64,000 nt of DNA, taken from Duganella sp. CF402 (GTDB lineage: Bacteria > Pseudomonadota > Gammaproteobacteria > Burkholderiales > Burkholderiaceae_D). Shown here in pieces: positions 18,466-27,026 of this stretch. The stretch's first letter is position 1; the number at the start of each line of letters is the position of its first letter. Both the position numbers and the translations under genes were made by a program. The stretch is taken from positions 3,268,262 to 3,332,261 of the forward strand of contig NZ_FOBG01000001.1 in NCBI RefSeq assembly GCF_900109645.1, written 5' to 3'. The notes beneath the pieces were generated by a model, which was not told where the DNA came from, ran no database searches, and worked only from the letters and a program-made list of their open reading frames with translations.

Positions 18466-21400
18466 ATGTGGATCACTAAAGTCAGCATTCAGAACCCGGT
18501 GTTCGCCACGATGGTAATGGTGGCGCTGATGGTGCTGGGCCTGTTCTCGTATCGCGGCCTGGGCCTGGAAGCGATGCCGAACGTCGAGATTCCCGGCGCC
18601 GCCATTGAGGTGCAGTATCCGGGCGCCTCGCCGGAAGCGGTGGAAAACGATATCACCCGTCCGATCGAGGAAGCGGTCAACACCGTCAGCGGCATCAAGA
18701 CGCTGCGCTCCAACTCGTGGGAAGGCCGCGCCGGCGTCTACATCGACTTCGAACTGTCGGCCGACATGGACCGCGCCATGCAGGACTTGCGCGACAAAGT
18801 GGCGCAAGTGCGGCCGCGCTTCCCGCGTGAGGCCAAGGACCCGTTCATCATCCGCTTCGAAGGCGAGAACGCGCGTCCGATCGCGCAGATCGGCCTGACC
18901 GCCAGCGAACACTCGCTGCGCGAACTGTCGACGCTGGCCGACCAGATCATCGCCAAACGCTTCCAGGGCGTGGCCGGCGTTGGCCAGGTGCGCGTCAACG
19001 GCATGACGGCGCGCCAGATCCTGATCCAGCTGCGCCCTAACGACCTGACGGCGCAAGCGGTCGGCGTGGACGAAGTGCTGAACGCGATCCAGAACACCAA
19101 CACCAACCTGCCGGCCGGCTTCATCAGCTACGGCGCCAGCGAACGGCTGGTGCGCGTCGAAGGCAAGATGAAGGATCCGCGCGACTTCAACAAGATCATC
19201 GTGGCGCGCCGCGCCAACGGGCCAGTCTATCTGGAGCAAGTGGCCACGGTGGAAGACGGCGCGCAGGAAGAGCTGTCGATCTCGCGCATCAACGGCAACC
19301 GCGCCGTCACGCTCGACATCACCAAGGTGCAGGACGCCAACGTGGTGGAAGTGGGCCGCCGCATCCAGCAGGTCGCCGCCGACCTGAAGAAAACCCTGCC
19401 GTCCGATATCAAGGTCGAAGTGCTGAATGACGAATCGCTGAAGGTGCAGGCGCAGCTGGACAACGTCAAGAAAACCATCATCGAAGGCGCGGTGCTGACG
19501 ATGGTGATCGTGTTCTTCTTCCTGCACTCGTGGCGCTCGACCATCATCACCGGCCTGACGCTGCCGATCTCGGTGCTGGCCAGCTTCATCGCCATGAAGG
19601 CGTTCGGCTTCACGCTCAACTTCCTGACCCTGATGGCGCTGTCGCTGTGTATTGGCCTGCTGATTGACGATGCGATTGTGGTGCGCGAGAACATCGTGCG
19701 CCACCTCGGCATGGGCAAGAAGCACCGCCAGGCGGCCGAAGACGGCACCAACGAAATCGGCCTGGCCGTGATGGCCACCACCTTTGCGATTGTGGCCGTG
19801 TTCATTCCGGTGGCATTCATGGACGGCATCATCGGCCGCTTCTTCCTGCAATTCGGGATTACCGTGGCGGTGGCGGTGCTGGTGTCCTTGTTTGTCTCGT
19901 TCACGCTGGACCCGATGCTGTCGTCGGTGTGGCCGGACCCGGTGCAGGACCGCTTCAAATACCTGCCGTGGCTGGGCCGCTTCATGCACTGGCTGGAAGG
20001 CGGCGTGGAGTGGCTGCACAAAGTGTACGGCAAGGTGCTGGCACTGGCGCTGCGCTGGAAGAAGTCGACGCTGCTACTGGCCTTTGCGCTGTTCGCCGGC
20101 AGCATCCTGCTGGTGCCGCGCATCGGCGGCGAGATGATGCCGGAGCAGGATAACGGCTGGGTCAACTTCCTGGTCAAGACCCCGGTCGGCTCCAGCCTGG
20201 ACTACACCAACAACAAGGTGCATCAGGTGGAAGCGGCGCTCAAGGCCTTCCCTGAAATCGACAGCGTCATCGCCGTGGTCGGCACCTGGGACGGCCGCAA
20301 CACCGCGCAGATCGACATCAAGCTAAAGGACCGCAAGTTCCACGCTCGCCGCACGCAGCAGCAGATGGAGGCAGCGATCCGCGCCCGCCTGAACCAGATC
20401 GCCGGCATCACGCTGACGGCCGGCATGAAGCCGATCTTCATCGCCATCCTCGGCACCGACGAAGCCAAGCTGGACGACGTCGCCCATCGCCTGATGGAGA
20501 AGATGCGCAAGATCAAAGGCCTGGTCGATCTGGAATACAGCCAGGAAGGCGCCAACCCGTCGACCAACATCAAGATCAACAACGAGCTGGCCAGCGACCT
20601 TGGCCTGACTACGCAGCAGATCGGCGCCGCCCTGCGGCCGTTCGTGGCGGGTGACACCACCTCGCACTTCCTGGCCGCTGATGGCCAGAACTACGAAGTC
20701 AACGTGCAACTGCCGAAATCGGGCCGCCAGAAAGTGACCGACCTGGCCGACCTGTCGCTGGCGTCGAGCAAGCTGGGGCCTGACGGCCGTCCGGTGATGG
20801 TGCCGCTGCGCCAGGTGGTGGACTTCGTGCCGGCCTTCAGCCCGCAAGTGCTGAAGCGCCAGGCGCTGCAACGCCGCGTGGCGGTGTACGCCAGCACCGA
20901 AGGCCGTCCCGGCGGCGACGTCGACAGCGACGTGAAGAAGGCCATGAAGGAAATCGAACTGCCGTCCGGCGTGCGCTTCGACGTCGGCGGCAATGCGCAG
21001 GAGATGGAACAGTCGATGACCTCGGCCATGATCGCGCTGGGCATCGCGGTGATCTTCATCTACCTGGTGCTGGCTTCGCAGTTCGGCAGCTTCCTGCAGC
21101 CGGTGGCCATCATGATGTCCTTGCCGCTGTCGCTGATCGGCGTGCTGGTGGCGCTGCTGGTGACTGGCAGCACGCTCAACATCTTCTCGGTGATTGGCTT
21201 CATCATGCTGATGGGCCTGGTGACCAAGAACGCCATCCTGCTGGTGGACTTCACCAACCACGCGCAGAAGGAAGGCCAGAGCCAGCACGAAGCGCTGATG
21301 ACGGCCGGCCAGGTGCGCCTGCGCCCTATCCTGATGACGACGCTGGCGATGGTGTTCGGTATGCTGCCAATGGCGATCGGCATGGGTGAAGGCGGCGAGA

Positions 21401-21591
21401 CGCAGGCCCCGATGGGCCGCGCGGTGATCGGCGGGGTGCTGACCTCAACCCTGCTGACGCTGGTGGTGGTGCCGGTGGCCTATACCTACCTGGACAGCCT
21501 CGGCAAACGCTGCGCGCGCTTCTTCAAGCGTCATCACGAAGAAGAGCACGGGCTGCACGAAGTGAAAAAAGAAGAAGCCGAAGTGGCTTAA
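18466..21591 (+). CDS. RND-family efflux transporter permease subunit (HAE1 type)
   Basis: A 1041-residue proton-driven exporter of the hydrophobe/amphiphile efflux class. It begins MWITKVSIQNPVFATMVMVALMVLG, has the large periplasmic loops and twelve-helix pattern of AcrB-type pumps, and the proton-relay Asp pair in GLLIDDAIVVRENIVRH. The second half repeats the layout (GGNAQEMEQSMTSAMIALGIAVIFIYLVLASQF; MGLVTKNAILLVDF). It forms one operon with the adaptor gene. The substrate range cannot be inferred from sequence. Confidence 0.96.
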   Translation: MWITKVSIQNPVFATMVMVALMVLGLFSYRGLGLEAMPNVEIPGAAIEVQYPGASPEAVENDITRPIEEAVNTVSGIKTLRSNSWEGRAGVYIDFELSADMDRAMQDLRDKVAQVRPRFPREAKDPFIIRFEGENARPIAQIGLTASEHSLRELSTLADQIIAKRFQGVAGVGQVRVNGMTARQILIQLRPNDLTAQAVGVDEVLNAIQNTNTNLPAGFISYGASERLVRVEGKMKDPRDFNKIIVARRANGPVYLEQVATVEDGAQEELSISRINGNRAVTLDITKVQDANVVEVGRRIQQVAADLKKTLPSDIKVEVLNDESLKVQAQLDNVKKTIIEGAVLTMVIVFFFLHSWRSTIITGLTLPISVLASFIAMKAFGFTLNFLTLMALSLCIGLLIDDAIVVRENIVRHLGMGKKHRQAAEDGTNEIGLAVMATTFAIVAVFIPVAFMDGIIGRFFLQFGITVAVAVLVSLFVSFTLDPMLSSVWPDPVQDRFKYLPWLGRFMHWLEGGVEWLHKVYGKVLALALRWKKSTLLLAFALFAGSILLVPRIGGEMMPEQDNGWVNFLVKTPVGSSLDYTNNKVHQVEAALKAFPEIDSVIAVVGTWDGRNTAQIDIKLKDRKFHARRTQQQMEAAIRARLNQIAGITLTAGMKPIFIAILGTDEAKLDDVAHRLMEKMRKIKGLVDLEYSQEGANPSTNIKINNELASDLGLTTQQIGAALRPFVAGDTTSHFLAADGQNYEVNVQLPKSGRQKVTDLADLSLASSKLGPDGRPVMVPLRQVVDFVPAFSPQVLKRQALQRRVAVYASTEGRPGGDVDSDVKKAMKEIELPSGVRFDVGGNAQEMEQSMTSAMIALGIAVIFIYLVLASQFGSFLQPVAIMMSLPLSLIGVLVALLVTGSTLNIFSVIGFIMLMGLVTKNAILLVDFTNHAQKEGQSQHEALMTAGQVRLRPILMTTLAMVFGMLPMAIGMGEGGETQAPMGRAVIGGVLTSTLLTLVVVPVAYTYLDSLGKRCARFFKRHHEEEHGLHEVKKEEAEVA

Positions 21592-21780
21592 TCAGTTCTC
21601 GTCATCATCATCGTTGCGGGCGAGGCCGGAAACCTCGCCCTCGGCGAGATCCTCCTCGCCCTCCTGGGCCAGCCCGGGATTGTTCTTCAACTCGGCCTTG
21701 CGCCGGGCTTTCTCTTCCTGCTTTTTCTTCTTTTCCAACTCCCGCTGCCGCTTTTCATACGCGAAGTTCGTTTTGGCCAT
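21592..21780 (-). CDS. Small Lys/Glu-rich protein, unknown function
   Basis: A 62-residue product, MAKTNFAYEKRQRELEKKKKQEEKARRK..., with a basic coiled-coil-like first half and an acidic tail ending NDDDDEN. The ATG at 21780 is preceded by AGAGGAG at seven-base spacing, which decides it over a longer reading. It abuts the RND gene end on the other strand. Similar short proteins are common in betaproteobacteria; no function is known to me. Confidence 0.8.
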   Translation of the reverse strand: MAKTNFAYEKRQRELEKKKKQEEKARRKAELKNNPGLAQEGEEDLAEGEVSGLARNDDDDEN

Positions 21781-21833
21781 TTGCCCACTCCTCTTTAAAA
21801 GCGTTGCCCTGCCTTCATTATGACGCAAGTTCC

Positions 21834-22736
21834 TCAACCACGAGGATGATGTTGCGCATGCAAATGCTTCAAACGCTCGCGCGCGACGTGGGTGTAGATT
21901 TGCGTAGTTGAAATATCGGAATGCCCCAATAACAATTGCACAACACGCAAGTCAGCGCCGTGGTTGAGCAAATGTGTGGCAAACGCGTGGCGCAGGGTGT
22001 GCGGTGACAGCGGCGCTGTGATGCCGGCCTTCAGGGCATGTTTTTTAATCAAGACCCAGAACATCTGCCGCGTCATGCCGGAACCGCGCCCGGTGACGAA
22101 CAGGGCGTCGTCCTGCTGGCCGTTGAGGATGACGCCGCGCGCCTCCTTCAAATAGCGCTCCAGCCACGATCGCGCCTGCGCGCCGAACGGCACCAGCCGC
22201 GTCTTGGCGCCCTTGCCGGTGACGCGCAACACGCCATCGTTCAGGCTCAGCTCCAGCAGCTTGAGCTCGACCAGCTCGGACACCCGCAGGCCGCTGGCGT
22301 ACATCAATTCCAGCATGGTGCGCTCGCGCAGGCCTAATGGGGTATTGACGTCCGGCGCGGCCAGTAAAGCCTCCACCTGCGCCTCGCTCAGGGTGTGCAC
22401 GAAACGCTGCGGCTGCTTGGCGGAAGCCAGTTTCAGGCTGGGATCAGCCTCGATGCGCCGCTGCCGCAGCAGCATCTGATAAAAGCGCTTGATCACCGAC
22501 AGGCGCCGGTTGGACGAGGTGGCCTTGCCCTGCTCGTGGCGCGCCGCGATATAGCTTTCGATATCGTGCGCCTGCACCGCCAGCAAGCCATCGACCTGCG
22601 TGCGCTTTTGCTCCAGCCACTGCACGAACAGGCGCATGTCGCGCCGGTAGGCTTCCAGCGTGTTCTTGGACAGCCCGTCCTCCAGCCACAGGCTGTCGCA
22701 GAACTCGTCGATCAGAGCAAGGTTGTCTGCTGCCAT
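21834..22736 (-). CDS. xerD: Site-specific tyrosine recombinase XerD
   Basis: Resolves chromosome dimers at dif with XerC. The 300-residue protein has the N-terminal SAM-like core-binding domain (LIDEFCDSLWLEDGLSKNTLEAYRRDM) and the catalytic domain with the Arg (YASGLRVSELVEL), Lys, HxxR (SPHTLRHAFATHLLNHGADLRVVQ), His (LLGHSDISTTQ) and nucleophilic Tyr (IYTHVARERL). Length 300 and these signatures fit XerD better than a phage integrase. Its start overlaps the end of ogt by 25 bases on the same strand. Confidence 0.93.
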   Translation of the reverse strand: MAADNLALIDEFCDSLWLEDGLSKNTLEAYRRDMRLFVQWLEQKRTQVDGLLAVQAHDIESYIAARHEQGKATSSNRRLSVIKRFYQMLLRQRRIEADPSLKLASAKQPQRFVHTLSEAQVEALLAAPDVNTPLGLRERTMLELMYASGLRVSELVELKLLELSLNDGVLRVTGKGAKTRLVPFGAQARSWLERYLKEARGVILNGQQDDALFVTGRGSGMTRQMFWVLIKKHALKAGITAPLSPHTLRHAFATHLLNHGADLRVVQLLLGHSDISTTQIYTHVARERLKHLHAQHHPRG

Positions 22737-23272
22737 GCGTACTCGCTCGAACCTTCATGCGCCAGCAGCCAGCGCTTGATGCCCAGCAGGTAGCCGTTGG
22801 GATCGTCGCTGTTGGAGAAGCCGCCCAGGCCGCCTGCTGCCGTCACCCGGTGGCACGGCACCACGATCGGGAACCAATTGGCGCCACAGGCCTGCCCCAC
22901 CGCGCGCGGCGCCGAGCCGATGTGTTTGGCCAGCTCGCCGTAGGTGCGCATGCTGCCGCGCGGGATCGAGCTGATCGCCGCCCACACTTTTTGCTGGAAC
23001 TCGGTACCGGCGCGCTTGAGCGGCAAGGTAAATTGGTAATCGGCATTGGCGCAGTATTGCTCGACCTGGTAGGCCGCCAGTTCGGCGGTCGCATCCTGCG
23101 GCGCCTTTGCCTCAAAATGGGGCGGCAGGTAGCACATCTCGGTTACCACGCCGGCGGCCGTCCGTATCCCTAGCATGCCGAAAGGCAGGGCGAGAATGGC
23201 GGAAAACAGCTCGCTGCCTTGTTGTATTTTGTTCACAGTTGCTTGCACCAAAAAGTTGTCTCTATGCACCAT
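22712..23272 (-). CDS. ogt: Methylated-DNA--[protein]-cysteine S-methyltransferase
   Basis: Suicide repair enzyme that takes the methyl group from O6-methylguanine. The 186-residue product has the Ada/Ogt C-terminal domain (FQQKVWAAISSIPRGSMRTYGELAKHIGSAPRAVGQACGANWFPIVVPCHRV as separate blocks, residues about 90-142) with acceptor Cys140 in PCHRV. The N-terminus from the ATG at 23272 is about 25 residues longer than needed; a GTG at the VNKIQQG position is a possible alternative. It precedes and overlaps xerD. Confidence 0.93.
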   Translation of the reverse strand: MVHRDNFLVQATVNKIQQGSELFSAILALPFGMLGIRTAAGVVTEMCYLPPHFEAKAPQDATAELAAYQVEQYCANADYQFTLPLKRAGTEFQQKVWAAISSIPRGSMRTYGELAKHIGSAPRAVGQACGANWFPIVVPCHRVTAAGGLGGFSNSDDPNGYLLGIKRWLLAHEGSSEYAWQQTTLL

Positions 23273-23332
23273 TATGTTGCATCCCTGCTACAGCAAAAAT
23301 GCCACAGTGTTTCTATTGTAATTGGCGCGGGC

Positions 23333-23360
23333 AAAAAAAAAACGCACCATCTGGTGCGTT
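23333..23360 (-). terminator. Rho-independent terminator on the minus strand
   Basis: Perfect 9-bp hairpin AACGCACCA/TGGTGCGTT (23341-23349 and 23352-23360) with a 2-base loop, followed on the minus strand by a run of ten T (plus-strand A run 23333-23342). It points toward ogt and would end a transcript coming from 23361 rightwards, where no gene is evident on that strand. Confidence 0.8.
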
Positions 23361-23782
23361 CTCAAATCCTGCTTCACGTTCCCGGTCGCTTGCCTGGTTC
23401 CGTAGCACGCTTGTGGCGGCTTGCAGACCCTATAACAGCGACATTCTGTAAAACGTGTGTCTCCTCAATCTAGTGCCGGTATTGGTTACCGTTTCTATAC
23501 ACACTCCCCACTTACAATTCTTTGCTACCGGGCTGCATATCGTTATGCACGTTTCCCTGAGAGCGACGCCATCATAACGCAACCCCTCCGGTTTTTCGCA
23601 AATTTTTTGAGTTCGACGGACGGACTATTTGAGGCATAAACAAAATACTCGGCAAACCAAAAAAGTTGTGGTAAGCCCCTGGCATGCGACTTAGTAGTAC
23701 CCCTTATTGCCACATTGTCACCACGCGGATAAGTTATCTAGAATGCTGGATTTCCCAGTGCCAATAAAACCTAGAGACACCT
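23361..23782. other. Gene-poor 420-base interval upstream of dctQ
   Basis: No convincing protein gene on either strand; short readings here lack ribosome-binding sites and recognisable sequence. The base composition is less GC-rich than the flanks. It must hold the dctQM promoter and, given the orphan terminator at its left end, may hold a minus-strand small RNA. I could not identify clear -35/-10 pairs. Confidence 0.4.
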
Positions 23783-24427
23783 ATGCTGACCAAACTACTA
23801 GATCATCTGGAGGAGTGGATCATCACCTTCCTGATGGGCGGCGCGACGCTCATCATCTTCCTCTCCGTGGTGCACCGCTACGGCACCGGCCTGCCAATAC
23901 CCTACGTCCAGGATTACCTGCTGTCGCTGCACTTTGAGTGGGCACAGGAACTGGCCATCATCATGTTCGTGTGGATGGCCAAGTTCGGCGCCGCCTACGG
24001 CGTGCGCAAAGGCGTGCACGTGGGCGTGGACGTGCTGGTCAACCGCATGCCGCCGGAGTGGCGCCGCTTCACGGTGCTGCTGGCGATCGGCTGCGGCACC
24101 CTGTTCACCGGCATCGTCGGCACGCTGGGCCTGACCTTCGTGTGGGAGAACGGCATGCACCACGCCACCTACACCCTGCTCGGCTGGGACGCCTCCGACG
24201 TACCGGAAGGCCCGACCACGCCGGACCTGGAATGGCCAACGTGGTTCATCTACTCGGCTGTGCCGCTGGGCTCCTACCTGATGTGCTTCCGTTTCCTGCA
24301 AGTGGGCTGGACCTTCCTGCGCCACGGCGAGTTGCCGCATCATGACGAATCGCACGTCGAAGGCCTCGATGACGACGACCACGACGAACTGTTTGCCGCC
24401 GCCCCGGCGCATGGAGGTGCACGATGA
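23783..24427 (+). CDS. dctQ: TRAP transporter small permease subunit (DctQ)
   Basis: Small membrane subunit of a tripartite ATP-independent periplasmic transporter. The 214-residue protein has about four transmembrane segments (ITFLMGGATLIIFLSVVHRY; ELAIIMFVWMAKFGAAYGV; FTVLLAIGCGTLFTGIVGTLGL; WFIYSAVPLGSYLMCFRFLQV) and the DctQ motif GVRKGVHVGVDVLVNRMP. The C-terminal tail is His/Asp-rich. It overlaps dctM by ATGA. Substrate class is suggested by the neighbouring DctP-like protein and two-component system. Confidence 0.94.
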   Translation: MLTKLLDHLEEWIITFLMGGATLIIFLSVVHRYGTGLPIPYVQDYLLSLHFEWAQELAIIMFVWMAKFGAAYGVRKGVHVGVDVLVNRMPPEWRRFTVLLAIGCGTLFTGIVGTLGLTFVWENGMHHATYTLLGWDASDVPEGPTTPDLEWPTWFIYSAVPLGSYLMCFRFLQVGWTFLRHGELPHHDESHVEGLDDDDHDELFAAAPAHGGAR

Positions 24428-25815
24428 GCGGCGCCGTCACCATGCAGGGCATCGAGCCCTGGAGCAAAAAGAAAGCCGGCACTATCATCAGCGTGATCGC
24501 CGGCATCCTGCTGGCCGTGTGCATATTAGGCGGCAAGGTCGGCATCGTGTTCGCGCTGCTGATCCTGCTAATGCTGACCGGGATCCCGGTCTCCATCGCG
24601 CTCGGCCTGACGGTGCTGATGTTTATGTACCTGCTGACGCAAGTGCCGGTGGAAGCGGTGGCGCTGAAACTCTTCAGCGGCATCGAGAAGTTCGAGATCA
24701 TGGCCATCCCGCTGTTTATTTTGGCCGGTAACTTCCTGACCCACGGCGGCGTCGCCAAGCGCATGATCGCCTTTGCCACCAGCCTGATAGGCCACTGGCA
24801 CGGCGGCCTGGCGCTGGCCGGCATCATCGCCTGCGCCATGTTCGCGCTGGTGTGCGGCTCCTCGGTGGCGACGGTGGTGGCGATCGGCTCCATCATCCTG
24901 CCGGCGATGGTCAAGCAGGGTTACCCGAAACACTTCGGCGCGGGCGTCATCATCACCGCCGGCTCGCTGGGTATCCTGATGCTGCCGTCGATCCCGAAAG
25001 TCATCTACGCAATTTCGACCAACACCTCGATCGGCGCGCTGTTCCTGGCCGGCCTGTTCCCCGGCATCCTGCTGACCGTGATGTTGTGTGGTACCACCTG
25101 GGTGCTGGCCAAAAAGAACGGCTACCCGCGCATGCGCAAGGCCGGCTGGAAGCAGCGCTGGACCGCGTTCCGCAAGAGCGTGTGGGGCCTGATGCTGGTG
25201 GTGATTATCATCGGCGGTATCACCAAAGGCATCTTCACGCCGACCGAAGCGGCGGCCATGAGCGCGGTGTATGCGTTCCTGATTTCGGTGTTCGTCTACC
25301 GCGACATGCCGCTGTCGAAAACGCCGGAGGTGCTGAAGAAATCGGCGGCGCTGTCGGCCATGCTGTTGTACATCATCACCAACGCCGTACTGTTCTCGTT
25401 CCTGATGGCGCACGAGAATATCCCGCAGGCGATGGCGGACTGGATCCTGAACAAGGATCTTGGCCAGGCCGGTTTCCTGTTCTTCACCAACATCCTGCTG
25501 CTGTTGGCCGGTAACGTGATGGAGCCTTCGTCGATCATCCTGGTGATGGCGCCGATCCTGCACCCTGCCGCGATTCGTCTGGGGATTGACGCCGTCCACT
25601 TCGGCATCATGATCGATGCGAACATGGAAGTGGGCCTGTGCCACCCGCCGGTGGGCCTGAACCTGTATGTCGCGAGCGGTATCTCGAAGATGAGCATCTC
25701 GGAACTGACCGTGGCAGTGATGCCGTGGCTGATTACGATGCTGGTGTTCCTGGTGATCGTGACCTACTGGCCGGGACTGTCGCTCTGGCTGCCCAAGGCG
25801 ATGGGCCTGATGTAG
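24424..25815 (+). CDS. dctM: TRAP transporter large permease subunit (DctM)
   Basis: Large subunit of the TRAP transporter that carries out sodium-coupled uptake. The 463-residue protein has about twelve hydrophobic segments and DctM signatures (MAIPLFILAGNFLTHGGVAKRM; GSSVATVVAIGSIILPAMVKQGYPK; GSLGILMLPSIPKVIYA; TPTEAAAMSAVYAF; CHPPVGLNLYVASGI). Starts at ATG overlapping the dctQ stop. Ends 95 bases before the convergent dctP stop, with a palindromic repeat in between. Confidence 0.95.
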   Translation: MSGAVTMQGIEPWSKKKAGTIISVIAGILLAVCILGGKVGIVFALLILLMLTGIPVSIALGLTVLMFMYLLTQVPVEAVALKLFSGIEKFEIMAIPLFILAGNFLTHGGVAKRMIAFATSLIGHWHGGLALAGIIACAMFALVCGSSVATVVAIGSIILPAMVKQGYPKHFGAGVIITAGSLGILMLPSIPKVIYAISTNTSIGALFLAGLFPGILLTVMLCGTTWVLAKKNGYPRMRKAGWKQRWTAFRKSVWGLMLVVIIIGGITKGIFTPTEAAAMSAVYAFLISVFVYRDMPLSKTPEVLKKSAALSAMLLYIITNAVLFSFLMAHENIPQAMADWILNKDLGQAGFLFFTNILLLLAGNVMEPSSIILVMAPILHPAAIRLGIDAVHFGIMIDANMEVGLCHPPVGLNLYVASGISKMSISELTVAVMPWLITMLVFLVIVTYWPGLSLWLPKAMGLM

Positions 25816-25821
25816 CACGCT

Positions 25822-25905
25822 CGTCGTCCCGGCGAAAGCCGGGACCCATACTGAGTGTGCCTTGCTGCGAACGTTCTATGGGTCCCGGCCTGCGCCGGGA
25901 CGACA
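25822..25905. repeat. Palindromic extragenic repeat, copy 2
   Basis: Arms 25822-25850 (CGTCGTCCCGGCGAAAGCCG...) and 25877-25905 are near-perfect inverted copies, with only the AAA/GCA triplet differing, separated by 26 bases. Each arm is itself a small palindrome (CCCGGC-GCCGGG). Same family as 5594-5670. It fills the convergent dctM/dctP gap and could act as a bidirectional terminator. Confidence 0.85.
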
Positions 25906-25910
25906 ACCGA

Positions 25911-26897
25911 TTATTTAGCTGCTTCCTTGTTGATCGCCGAGATCAGCTCCTTACCAATACGGCCTTCCATCTGCTGGTGCACCGGCAGCAGTGCCTTGCG
26001 CCAGTCGGCTTGCTCTTTCACGCTGAGGGTGTAGATCTCAGTCTTGCCGGCTTTCTTGATCGCTTCCAGCGCCAGGTCGTTGTCGCGTTGAGCAATCGCC
26101 TTCTCGAAGGTGGTGGCATCCTTCATCGCCTTATCCAGCGCGGTGCGGATATCGGCTGGCAGGCCGTCCCAGAACTTCTTGTTGACGATCACCGCATAGC
26201 CCAGGTAACCGTGATTCGACACGGTCACATACTTCTGCACCTCGTGCATCTTCTGGGTGTACATATTCGACGGCGGATTCTCGGTGCCATCCACCACGCC
26301 GGTTTGCAGCGCCTGATACACCTCGGAGAACGCCAGCACCTGCGGGTTCGCACCCAGCGCGCGCATCTGCGCGTCCAGCACCTTGGACGACTGGATACGC
26401 ATCTTCAGGCCTTTGAAGTCGGTCGGATTGCGCAGCGGCTTATTCGCCGACATCACCTTGAAGCCGTTATCCCAGAACGCCAGGCCGGTGATGCCCTTCG
26501 GTTCCAGCTTCTTCAGCAGCGACTTGCCGATTTCGCCTTCGGTCACGTTGTACAGCGCCGTCTTCGACGGGAAGATGTACGGCAGGTCGAAGGCTTCAAA
26601 CTCCTTCACGCCCAGCGGGCCGAATTTGGCCAGCGATGGCGCCAGCATCTGCACCGCGCCCAGCTGCAGCGCTTCCAGTTCTTCCTTGTCCTTGTAAAGC
26701 TGGCTATTTGGATACACCTCGACCTTCACGCGGCCATTGGTGGCCTTTTCCGCCAGTTGTTTGAAACGCTCTGCGGCCTGGCCCTTCGGCGTATCGGTGG
26801 CCACCACGTGGCTGAATTTGATGACGATAGGCGCTTGCGCGTATGCGTTGAAGCTCAGGGCCGCGCTCAGGACGAGCAGGACGGGTTTCAGTTTCAT
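25911..26897 (-). CDS. dctP: TRAP transporter substrate-binding protein (DctP)
   Basis: Periplasmic solute receptor for a dicarboxylate-type TRAP transporter. The 328-residue protein has a signal peptide (MKLKPVLLVLSAALSFNAYAQA), then IVIKFSHVVATDTPKGQAAERFKQLAEKA, the NPTDFKGLKMRIQSSKVLDAQMRALGANP block holding the conserved carboxylate-binding Arg, and GVVDGTENPPSNMY. AGGAG precedes the ATG. Unusually it is on the opposite strand to dctQM, with its start facing the dctS gene, so receptor and permease are expressed from different promoters. Confidence 0.95.
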   Translation of the reverse strand: MKLKPVLLVLSAALSFNAYAQAPIVIKFSHVVATDTPKGQAAERFKQLAEKATNGRVKVEVYPNSQLYKDKEELEALQLGAVQMLAPSLAKFGPLGVKEFEAFDLPYIFPSKTALYNVTEGEIGKSLLKKLEPKGITGLAFWDNGFKVMSANKPLRNPTDFKGLKMRIQSSKVLDAQMRALGANPQVLAFSEVYQALQTGVVDGTENPPSNMYTQKMHEVQKYVTVSNHGYLGYAVIVNKKFWDGLPADIRTALDKAMKDATTFEKAIAQRDNDLALEAIKKAGKTEIYTLSVKEQADWRKALLPVHQQMEGRIGKELISAINKEAAK

Positions 26898-27026
26898 GAA
26901 GTCTCCTGGTGGGTTTAAAGTTACACTATTCTTCTATTCTGAACGATTGTTATAAATAGCTGCAAGGGCGGCAAGTGTGGATAACCACAATGGCCGCCCC
27001 ATCACGACAAGCTACCCTGATCGCCC

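Noticed and set aside
23341-23540. 6S or 4.5S RNA on the minus strand
   Set aside because: A strong terminator is present, but I could not match the conserved core of either RNA.
23457-23639. 60-residue plus-strand frame in the dctQ upstream gap
   Set aside because: Non-ATG start region, no ribosome-binding site, composition unlike neighbouring genes.
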